From Haloimpatiens sp042688525 (GTDB lineage: Bacteria; Bacillota; Clostridia; Clostridiales; Clostridiaceae), in assembly GCF_042688525.2 (NCBI RefSeq), contig NZ_JBHWAB010000001.1, positions 2,170,001 through 2,234,000 of the forward strand: a DNA stretch of 64,000 bases, read 5' to 3'. This document shows positions 54,612-62,239 of this stretch, in pieces (the first letter of the stretch is position 1; each line of letters begins with the position of its first letter). The notes under the pieces were generated by a model. The model was not told where the DNA came from, ran no database searches, and worked only from the letters and a program-made list of their open reading frames with translations. The translations under genes and the position numbers were made by a program.

Positions 54612-55952
54612 CTATTCACTAACTATCTTTTTTCCCAATAAAGAAAATGTTTGAGCTTTTATTATTTTTACATTAATTAGTTTTCCAATATCATCTTTGT
54701 TCCCATCAAAATTAACTAATTTACCAGTACGTGTTCTTCCCATAAGCATACTTTCATCGTTTTTACTAGGTCCTTCTACTAAAACCTCAACAACTTTATC
54801 TTGGTATGCTTTGTTTTTCTTTGCTGTAATTTCATTTACTACTTTAACAAGTCTATTAAAACGATCATGCTTAGTTTTTTCAGGAACTTGTTCTTCATAT
54901 TCTGCTGCTGGAGTTCCTTTTCTTATTGAATATAAAAATGTAAATGCAGAGTCATATTCAACTTCTCGCATAAGATTTAAAGTTTCTTCAAAATCTTCTT
55001 CAGTTTCTCCAGGGAATCCTACTATTATATCTGTACTTAAAGCAGCTTCAGGAATAGCTTCTTTTATTCTTTTAACTAAATCTAGATATTGTTCTTTAGT
55101 ATAATGTCTATTCATTCTCTTTAATAAACTTGATGAACCAGATTGAACTGGTAAATGTATATGTTCACATAAAGTTCTTCCTTTAGCAATAACATCAATT
55201 GCATCTTGAGATAAATCTTTTGGATGTGAAGTCATAAATCTTAATCTCTCAAGACCTTTTATTTTATCTAAACGCTCTAATAATTTTGCAAATGTAATGT
55301 TTCCTTCAAGTCCCTTACCATATGAATTTACATTCTGTCCAAGAAGTGTAATTTCTTTATATCCTTTTGCTATCAAGTCTTTTATTTCTTTTTCGATATC
55401 TTCAGGAGTTCTACTTCTTTCACGTCCTCTAACATATGGAACTATACAATAAGTACAAAAATTATTACATCCATACATAATTGTAACAAAAGCTTTTACA
55501 TCACTTTTTCTATCTATAGGTATACCTTCAACTATTTCTCCTTCTTTTTGCCAGATATCTATAATTTGTTTTTCTCCTTCTTGTATTCTTTTTAAATATT
55601 CTGGAAATCTATAAGAATTATGAGTGCCTATTAAAATATCTACATGAGGAAATTTCTTAGATATCTTTTCAGCCATTCCTTTTTGTTGAACCATACATCC
55701 TGTTACTGCAATTATTAAATTAGGTTTTTCCTTCTTTAATTTCTTTAATGTACCTAAATGACCAAATACTTTTTGTTCTGCATTTTCTCTAACACAACAA
55801 GTATTATATATAATAATATCAGCATCCTCTTTATTGAAAGTTCTATTGTATCCCATACTTCTAAGCATGCCTGATAATTTTTCTGAATCTTCTTCATTCA
55901 TTTGACATCCCCAAGTTTCAACATAATAAGTTTGTTGTAACATTTCTTTCAT
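54612..55952 (-). CDS. miaB: tRNA-2-methylthio-N6-dimethylallyladenosine synthase
   Basis: A 446-residue protein. The N-terminal UPF0004 domain has cysteines in ETWGCQMNE, YNTCCVRENA and VTGCMVQ. The radical SAM motif is CNNFCTYCIVP (about 161), and a TRAM domain closes the protein (about 375-440). It adds the methylthio group after MiaA acts, so its place beside the miaA operon is sensible. Confidence 0.96.
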   Translation of the reverse strand: MKEMLQQTYYVETWGCQMNEEDSEKLSGMLRSMGYNRTFNKEDADIIIYNTCCVRENAEQKVFGHLGTLKKLKKEKPNLIIAVTGCMVQQKGMAEKISKKFPHVDILIGTHNSYRFPEYLKRIQEGEKQIIDIWQKEGEIVEGIPIDRKSDVKAFVTIMYGCNNFCTYCIVPYVRGRERSRTPEDIEKEIKDLIAKGYKEITLLGQNVNSYGKGLEGNITFAKLLERLDKIKGLERLRFMTSHPKDLSQDAIDVIAKGRTLCEHIHLPVQSGSSSLLKRMNRHYTKEQYLDLVKRIKEAIPEAALSTDIIVGFPGETEEDFEETLNLMREVEYDSAFTFLYSIRKGTPAAEYEEQVPEKTKHDRFNRLVKVVNEITAKKNKAYQDKVVEVLVEGPSKNDESMLMGRTRTGKLVNFDGNKDDIGKLINVKIIKAQTFSLLGKKIVSE

Positions 55953-56333
55953 ATTTAACTTCTCCTTTTACGTAAATTTATTTAGTACTTACTTTATTAT
56001 ATATAATTTATAAGATTTTTAAAAGTTTTTTGTATAATGAAAATATATTATTACATAAAAAGTAATAATATGAAATATATTAAATATTGTATGTTATGCA
56101 TTTTTCTTCATTTTATACTTTAAAATTCATTGTATTTTTAAAATATTTTAAATTTAATATTAAATATAAATTTTATAAATAAGCTAAACATTTGTAAAAA
56201 TGATAAATCAAATACATTTATATTCAATATTTGAAATATTTTTTTCATTTTATACATAATTCTAAAGGATTTTTAAAAAATGCATAGAATATATATCAAT
56301 GTACTAGATATATAAAATCATGGGGGTGTATTA
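55953..56333. other. Divergent intergenic region
   Basis: Very AT-rich gap between divergent miaB and the aminotransferase gene. Promoters for both must lie here, but no confident boxes or structures can be chosen. Confidence 0.4.
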
Positions 56334-57518
56334 ATGAACGTGGAATTTTCAGACAGAACATCTAAACTTAAAGCATCAGAAATCAGAGAATTGCTTAAAT
56401 TGACTCAAAAGCCAGAAGTTATTTCATTTGCTGGAGGATTACCAGCTCCAGAGTTATTTCCTATTAAAAGAATAGAAGAAGTAACTAAACAAGTTCTGGA
56501 AGAAAAAGGTGAAATAGCATTACAGTACAGTACTACTGAAGGTTATGCTCCACTTAGAGAGATAATTGTCAATGAAAGAATGGCTAAAAACGGAGTAAAT
56601 ACCACTATAGAGAACATATTGATAACTAATGGTTCACAACAAGCATTAGAATTTTCTGCTAAACTTTTTGTAAATAAGGATGATGTAATCATTTGTGAAA
56701 GTCCTAGCTATTTAGGTGCTTTAAATGCTTTCAAAGCTTATGAACCTAAATTTGTAGAAATACCAATGGATGATGATGGTATGCAAATGGATAAACTAGA
56801 AGAAGCAATAAAAAATAATCCTAATACAAAAATGATTTATACTATTCCCGACTTTCAAAATCCAAGCGGAAAAACTATGTCTATAGAAAGAAGAAAAAAA
56901 TTAGCAGAAATAGGTGCTAAATATAAGATTCCTATAATAGAAGATAGTCCATATGGAGAACTTATTTTTGAAGGCAAACCATATCCTTGTGTAAAAAGCT
57001 TTGATAAAGAAGGTTATGTTATAACTCTAGGTACTTTTTCAAAAACATTCTGTCCTGGTTTTAGAATTGGATGGGTTTGTGCTTCTAAAGAAATCTTACA
57101 AAAATACATTTTGGTTAAACAAGGAGCAGACCTTCAAGCTAATACTTTTACTCAAATGATAGCTGCTGAATTTATGCAAAAATATAGCTTAGATGAACAT
57201 ATTAAAAAAATTATAGATGTTTATAAAAAACGTAGAGATTTAATGCTTGAAAGCATGGAAAAATATTTTCCTAAAGAAATTACCTTTACTTATCCAAAAG
57301 GTGGATTATTTACTTGGGTTAATTTAAAAGAAGGAATCGACGCTGTAGACGTTAATGTAGATGCTTTAAAGCAAAATGTTGCTTTTGTACCAGGTGGTTC
57401 ATTCTTCCCTAATGGAGGAAATAAAAATCACTTTAGATTAAATTATTCAACTATGGATGAAGAACATATTGTTGAAGGTATTAAAAGATTAGCTTCTGTA
57501 ATTAAAAAATATTATTAA
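56334..57518 (+). CDS. PLP-dependent class I aminotransferase (2-aminoadipate/LysN-like)
   Basis: A 394-residue protein. SFAGGLPAPELFP and LQYSTTEGYAPLREII are the N-terminal motifs of the LysN/aromatic 2-aminoadipate aminotransferase group. PDFQNPSGKTM carries the PLP-binding Asn, GTFSKTFCPGFRIGW the catalytic Lys, and HFRLNYS the substrate-binding Arg. It lacks the winged helix of MocR regulators. Substrate uncertain. ATG with GGGGGTG upstream. Confidence 0.85.
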   Translation: MNVEFSDRTSKLKASEIRELLKLTQKPEVISFAGGLPAPELFPIKRIEEVTKQVLEEKGEIALQYSTTEGYAPLREIIVNERMAKNGVNTTIENILITNGSQQALEFSAKLFVNKDDVIICESPSYLGALNAFKAYEPKFVEIPMDDDGMQMDKLEEAIKNNPNTKMIYTIPDFQNPSGKTMSIERRKKLAEIGAKYKIPIIEDSPYGELIFEGKPYPCVKSFDKEGYVITLGTFSKTFCPGFRIGWVCASKEILQKYILVKQGADLQANTFTQMIAAEFMQKYSLDEHIKKIIDVYKKRRDLMLESMEKYFPKEITFTYPKGGLFTWVNLKEGIDAVDVNVDALKQNVAFVPGGSFFPNGGNKNHFRLNYSTMDEEHIVEGIKRLASVIKKYY

Positions 57519-57527
57519 GGTTAACAA

Positions 57528-57563
57528 CTCTCTCCTTTGGATATACTAATCTAAAGGAGGGAG
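57528..57563 (+). promoter_or_regulatory. Hairpin that buries the ribosome site of the 50-residue gene
   Basis: CTCTCTCCTTTGGAT pairs with ATCTAAAGGAGGGAG around ATACTA. The right arm is the Shine-Dalgarno of the following gene, so the same hairpin could end the aminotransferase transcript or limit translation of the small protein. Confidence 0.5.
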
Positions 57564-57568
57564 TTAAT

Positions 57569-57721
57569 ATGTATAATATCAAGGAAAAAGATGATAATGA
57601 TAGAAAGAGAAGTTTACGATACAATTGTATATCTGGAAGAGCTTATTTTGAAAAGACCGCCAATTGTAACATGATTAATATAAAAACAACATATATACCA
57701 ATTGACAATATATTCTATTAA
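57569..57721 (+). CDS. Small unknown protein, 50 residues
   Basis: ATG at 57569 follows AAAGGAGG at optimal spacing and reads 50 codons to TAA. The product is basic (MYNIKEKDDNDRKRSLRY at the start), has two cysteines and no membrane span. I recognise no family. The strong ribosome site is the main support; expression is unproven. Confidence 0.45.
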   Translation: MYNIKEKDDNDRKRSLRYNCISGRAYFEKTANCNMINIKTTYIPIDNIFY

Positions 57722-57777
57722 AAGTATCATATTATATTAGGGAATGAAAACGATTTTTATATCAAGGGGGGTTTATT

Positions 57778-58974
57778 TTGAAATTATCAAACCGTGTACA
57801 AGAAATGCAATTTTCGCCTATACGTAAGTTAGGTCCATATGCAGTAGACGCCAAAAATAAGGGAATAGACGTATATCACTTAAATATTGGACAACCTGAT
57901 ATTGAAACTCCACAGACATTTTTTGAAGGCATAGAACATTATCATGATAATGTTCTAAAATATTCTAATTCTCAAGGAATTGATAAATTATTAGATAGCT
58001 TTATAAAATACTATAAAAAATGGGATGTTAACTTTGAAAAAGACGAAATGATGATTACAAATGGTGGAAGTGAAGCTATAATATTCACCTTAATGGCTAT
58101 TGCTGATAAAGATGATGAAATTATTATTCCAGAACCATTCTATACAAATTATAATGGTTTTGCTGCCTCAGCCGGAGTTAATGTAGTTCCTTTTATAACA
58201 AAGGCAGAAAATGGATTCCATCTACCAAGTAAAGAGGAAATAACAAATAAAATAACACCTAGGACAAGGGCAATACTTATATCTAATCCAGGCAACCCTA
58301 CAGGAGTAGTCTATACTTATGAAGAATTAAGAATGCTTGCTGATATAGTTAAAGAGCATGATTTATATTTAATTACTGATGAAGTTTATAGAGAATTTGT
58401 ATATGATAATTTAAAATATACTTCTACTTTATATATGGAAGATGTTTTAGATAGAGTCATACTAATTGATAGTATATCAAAACGATATAGTGCTTGTGGA
58501 GCTAGAATAGGTTTAGTAGCTTCTAAAAATAAAGAACTTATACATCAAATATTAAAATTTGGTCAAACAAGACTTTGTGTTCCTACTATAGAACAATTAG
58601 CTGCTTCAAATTTAATCAATACTCCTAAACAATATTTTGACGATGTAAAAAAGGAATATGAAGCACGAAGAAATATACTATTTGAAAATCTATGCAAAAT
58701 TCCTGGAGTTGTTTGTAAAAAACCTAAAGGAGCTTTTTATGTTATTGCAAAATTACCAATAAAAAGTGCTGAAGATTTTGCAAAATGGTTATTAACTGAT
58801 TTTAATTATAATAACAAAACAGTAATGGTTGCTCCAGCACAAGGTTTTTATGCAACTCAAGGACTAGGAAAAGATGAAATAAGAATTTCTTATTGTTTAA
58901 ATCAACATTCTCTAAAAGATGCAATGAATATTTTAAAAATAGCTTTACAAAAATATATAAAAATCGAAAAATAA
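57778..58974 (+). CDS. PLP-dependent aminotransferase (aspartate aminotransferase family)
   Basis: A 398-residue protein starting at TTG with AGGGGGG upstream. HLNIGQPDIETP, NGGSEAIIFTLMA, SNPGNPTGVVYT, the lysine region SISKRYSACGARIGL and EIRISYCL are class I motifs. The change to SKRYSACG around the lysine is typical of one clostridial subgroup. Amino acid substrate not predictable. Confidence 0.87.
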   Translation: MKLSNRVQEMQFSPIRKLGPYAVDAKNKGIDVYHLNIGQPDIETPQTFFEGIEHYHDNVLKYSNSQGIDKLLDSFIKYYKKWDVNFEKDEMMITNGGSEAIIFTLMAIADKDDEIIIPEPFYTNYNGFAASAGVNVVPFITKAENGFHLPSKEEITNKITPRTRAILISNPGNPTGVVYTYEELRMLADIVKEHDLYLITDEVYREFVYDNLKYTSTLYMEDVLDRVILIDSISKRYSACGARIGLVASKNKELIHQILKFGQTRLCVPTIEQLAASNLINTPKQYFDDVKKEYEARRNILFENLCKIPGVVCKKPKGAFYVIAKLPIKSAEDFAKWLLTDFNYNNKTVMVAPAQGFYATQGLGKDEIRISYCLNQHSLKDAMNILKIALQKYIKIEK

Positions 58975-59018
58975 AAATAAAGGCATATACTGAACTTTAC
59001 AGTATATGCCTTTATTTT
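58974..59018. terminator. Shared bidirectional terminator
   Basis: AAAATAAAGGCATATACTG pairs with CAGTATATGCCTTTATTT, between converging genes; it overlaps the end of the acetyltransferase gene. Confidence 0.8.
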
Positions 59019-59884
59019 TCTAGTTGCCATTTACATATTTCTTTATTAAATACAAATCCTAACTTAGCGTACAAATTTAAAGCAATATAATTTGTACAAT
59101 CAACTTTAATAAAAACTTTTTTGAACCCAATATTATATAAAGAATTTATTAAATATTCTAATAAATTTTTCCCATAGCCAGCATTCCTATACTCTTTAAT
59201 TATACCAAAATTAACTATATAGGGCATTGAATCTTCAAAAATAATTTGACCATACCCAACATACTTATTGTCAACTTTCATAAAATAACAACCTTTTTCA
59301 TAAAAATAATTTTGCTGCTCATCATACCATACATCTCTCACTGTTAAAGGTATTCTATCCTTATTGTAGAATATATCATTTTGTACTTTGCATCTTAGTT
59401 CCTCATCTTTACTACAAACGAAAGATCTAAATTCAACATTACTAGGTATCCTATACATAATTAGATTATTTATATCTCTAAACAATTCAATAGTGCCTTC
59501 TATTTGTTTAAAACCTAAACTATTTAAAATATAATAGTTATAATAATTTTTTTCACAAGTGTACTTGAGAATATATTTTTTATCAATAGAATTTATCAAT
59601 TGTCTATATAGGTGAATGTTAAATTTATAGTCTTCTATTATATTTAAAGAATTAAGATTATATATTTTACTTTTTTCAATTTTACTAGCCCAAACATATC
59701 CAATGTAAGCATCTTTATTTTTTAGTACATTCACCTGTTTTGTAAGGAAAATTTTTTTTATCATATTTTCATTATCATATTTATCAAAAAAATTTTTATT
59801 TAACACATTAAAGTTATCATTGATTTTATTTAATTCTCTAAAATTATCTATATCTTCCATAGTAAGCTTCACACACTTATACAT
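59012..59884 (-). CDS. Tandem GNAT acetyltransferase
   Basis: A 290-residue protein. The C-terminal half is a clear GNAT domain with IVNFGIIKEYRNAGYGKNLLEYLI (the acetyl-CoA binding R/Q-x-x-G-x-G/A site, here RNAGYGK) and ALNLYAKLGFVF. The N-terminal half (YIGYVWASKI, YILNSLGFKQ) is a degenerate GNAT repeat. Substrate unknown. Confidence 0.8.
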   Translation of the reverse strand: MYKCVKLTMEDIDNFRELNKINDNFNVLNKNFFDKYDNENMIKKIFLTKQVNVLKNKDAYIGYVWASKIEKSKIYNLNSLNIIEDYKFNIHLYRQLINSIDKKYILKYTCEKNYYNYYILNSLGFKQIEGTIELFRDINNLIMYRIPSNVEFRSFVCSKDEELRCKVQNDIFYNKDRIPLTVRDVWYDEQQNYFYEKGCYFMKVDNKYVGYGQIIFEDSMPYIVNFGIIKEYRNAGYGKNLLEYLINSLYNIGFKKVFIKVDCTNYIALNLYAKLGFVFNKEICKWQLEK

Positions 59885-59949
59885 AATATCCTCTTATATC
59901 TTTGTCATACTCATATTATAATAATTATTCCATATATTAGTCAATATCA

Positions 59950-61008
59950 TTAATCTTCAATATCTCTTAAATACTGTAAGTAATCATTCATAAAACTCTC
60001 TTGTAAACTATCATGTTCAATTAACTTGTTCAGTTTACGCATATACCTTATTTCACTCCAACCTTTATGTTTTACATATCGTTTCTTTCCCATCTTCCAA
60101 AATTTATGAGGAAAAATTATAAGAGATAACATTATTTCAAGTTCTTCTTTAGTTAATGGATTAATCGCAGTATATGCCTTAATCATTTTTTTTACTTTAT
60201 TAAAATCCCATTTATAATTTTTCTTAAACATTAACCTTCGAATTAATTTGCCTAAGTCATTAATTGGTAAATCAATAATAACACTATCTAAGTCAATTAT
60301 ATAATATTTATTATCCTTTTTTATTATGTTTTGGTAATAAAAGCTATTATGGCAAATAGTTTTTTTATTTTTATATAGTTTAGATACTTTATAGTAACTA
60401 GATGAATTTAATAAACTCAATGCTGCTAATCCCCTATGATAAAAACTATTTATATACTTATAGTATTTTATATCAAATTGATTTTTTAATTTTTTATTGT
60501 TTATGCATTTTTTAAATCTATCCATTTCATATAATTTTTTGTTGAAAATTTTAGGCCATTTCTTTAAATTATTTTTTATTTTAAGATATTTTAGATTAAT
60601 ATTTGTAGATGCAATATGAAATTTAGCTAAAAGTTGCACACATTTAATTGCTTCATTTATGTCATTTAGATTGCATTCCTTTCCGTCAATCCACTCTGTA
60701 GCATAAAAATATACTTTTCTATATTTTATAAACAAATTATTATCTTTAGTTTTAATAAAATCAGGAGTATTTAAAAAATTATTTTTCTTAAGTTCTTCTA
60801 CAAGTTTACTTCCATTTTCAGCTTTACCTTTTCCGTGTTTTATTTTCTTTAAGCATATATAGCCTTTATTGGTTTTTATTTTATAAACACTTCTCACTTT
60901 TGAAATTTGGATTACATCAAATTTGTACCTAGTTAATATGTTTTTAATCATATGCTCTTCTTTTGAATTAATTTCACTTATATATTCAACGCTTCTATCC
61001 ATAAGCAT
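59950..61008 (-). CDS. CotS-family spore coat protein (kinase-like fold)
   Basis: A 352-residue protein. YFYATEWIDGKECN (hinge region) and YIIDLDSVIIDLPINDLGKLIRRL (metal-binding DLD and following helix) match CotS/YsxE-type aminoglycoside-kinase-like coat proteins. The catalytic loop that is usually HGDFHxxN reads CHNSFYYQN, so the catalytic Asp is lost and the protein is probably structural. AGGAGG lies five bases before the ATG at 61008. Very Lys-rich. Confidence 0.82.
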   Translation of the reverse strand: MLMDRSVEYISEINSKEEHMIKNILTRYKFDVIQISKVRSVYKIKTNKGYICLKKIKHGKGKAENGSKLVEELKKNNFLNTPDFIKTKDNNLFIKYRKVYFYATEWIDGKECNLNDINEAIKCVQLLAKFHIASTNINLKYLKIKNNLKKWPKIFNKKLYEMDRFKKCINNKKLKNQFDIKYYKYINSFYHRGLAALSLLNSSSYYKVSKLYKNKKTICHNSFYYQNIIKKDNKYYIIDLDSVIIDLPINDLGKLIRRLMFKKNYKWDFNKVKKMIKAYTAINPLTKEELEIMLSLIIFPHKFWKMGKKRYVKHKGWSEIRYMRKLNKLIEHDSLQESFMNDYLQYLRDIED

Positions 61009-61127
61009 ACTATCCTCCTAAATTAATAGCTGCCTAATAGATTATATTAATGAAAATAAAAAATATTACTATTATATATTGACAGTGAAATATTTTTCAT
61101 ATATAATGTGAATTGTCGTTAAAATAT

Positions 61128-61204
61128 GGATCTTTAGCTCAGCTGGTTAGAGCAACCGGCTCATAACCGGTAGGTCCGGGGTTCGAGTCCCTGAAGGTCC
61201 ACCA
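61128..61204 (+). tRNA. tRNA with CAU anticodon (Ile2-like or Met), second copy
   Basis: Identical to 34752-34828, with CCA encoded. Followed 13 bases later by tRNA-Tyr, so the two are cotranscribed. Confidence 0.92.
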
Positions 61205-61217
61205 TAATTTTATATTT

Positions 61218-61302
61218 GGAGGAATTCCCGAGTGGCCAAAGGGGGCAGACTGTAAATCTGTTGCGATTCGCTTCGATGGTTCGAATCCATCTTCCTCCAC
61301 CA
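61218..61302 (+). tRNA. tRNA-Tyr(GTA)
   Basis: 85 bases with a long variable arm, class II. Anticodon GTA in CTGTAAA, T arm GGTTCGAATCC, acceptor GGAGGAA/TTCCTCC with encoded CCA. Confidence 0.96.
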
Positions 61303-61328
61303 AAGAGCTTTTAAAAGCTCTTTTTTTA
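61303..61328 (+). terminator. Terminator of the tRNA pair
   Basis: AAGAGCTTTT/AAAAGCTCTT followed by a run of seven T. Confidence 0.85.
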
Positions 61329-61333
61329 TTATC

Positions 61334-61588
61334 TCAACTTTCGCAGTAAAAAAACACTGCTTAGCGAAGGGAAATGATATCTTGCGTAAGAAACATTTGA
61401 ACAAAGTTTACAAGTTCTTAGCTTTACGAATTTGAAAAAAGTTATTTTTTAATTATTGATTCCTACGGAATATTAATTAAAAAATCTTTTTTCAATATGA
61501 GTAAAGCTTAGAACTTGTTACTGAAGTGAAAGGTTTCTAAGCAAGATATCATTTACCGTAGCGGCTATTTTTTACCTGCGAAAGTTGA
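61334..61588. repeat. Palindromic intergenic element, copy 5 (type A)
   Basis: 255 bp, nearly identical to 26781-27035, with arms TCAACTTTCGC and GCGAAAGTTGA. It lies between the tRNA terminator and the speH terminator. Confidence 0.93.
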
Positions 61589-61597
61589 GTTATTATA

Positions 61598-61625
61598 TAA
61601 AAAAATGCGGTTAGACCGCATTTTT
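61598..61625 (-). terminator. Terminator of speH
   Basis: AAAAATGCGGT pairs with ACCGCATTTTT; on the minus strand a T run follows. Confidence 0.8.
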
Positions 61626-61627
61626 GT

Positions 61628-62011
61628 TTACTCATTTGAAACTTTTTTTACTGAAACAGGATTTTCAATAATTCCTCTCTTAACTTCTGTAGCTGTCATA
61701 TTTTTTGCACCTAAAAATTCAGTCATATAATTGCATGCATCCCATGGATTAACAGTGTCACCACATGTAAATACATCCACTGCAGCATAGCCAAATTCTG
61801 GCCATGTATGAATAGTTAAGTGTGATTCAGATATTATTACTACTCCACTAACTCCTTGTGGGCTAAATTTATGAAAAGCAACTTCTCTCACTTCTGCTCC
61901 TGCTTTTAAAGCTGACTCTACCATTACTTTCTCTATATATTCTTTATCATTTAATACCTCAAGTTTACAATCATAAATTTCAGCTAATATATGACGCCCT
62001 AATCCTTTCAT
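61628..62011 (-). CDS. speH: S-adenosylmethionine decarboxylase proenzyme
   Basis: A 127-residue protein of the short bacterial (Thermotoga/Bacillus) class. SESHLTIHTWPE contains the cleavage site: E62-S63, with S63 becoming the pyruvoyl group; H68 and C83 (FTCGD) are the processing and catalytic acid residues. It makes the aminopropyl donor for spermidine. No speE is nearby in this window. Confidence 0.95.
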   Translation of the reverse strand: MKGLGRHILAEIYDCKLEVLNDKEYIEKVMVESALKAGAEVREVAFHKFSPQGVSGVVIISESHLTIHTWPEFGYAAVDVFTCGDTVNPWDACNYMTEFLGAKNMTATEVKRGIIENPVSVKKVSNE

Positions 62012-62239
62012 TTTACATTATTACCTCCTAGTTATAATCAAATAACATTAACGATAAGTAAATTTTATCAAAAATCCTGCAAAAGTCAATAAAAAATATT
62101 ACTACTCACAATATTTTTAAAATAACATATATAATTCTTACATTTGCTTAATATTCCTCTTTTATTATCCACTATACGCCATTTTATATTATATTTTTTA
62201 TTACATTATTAGAATATACATAATTTTATTTTATATACA
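62012..62239. other. Intergenic, AT-rich
   Basis: Holds the speH ribosome site (AGGAGGT) and presumably its promoter and the end of the ispH transcript. No gene seen. Confidence 0.4.
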
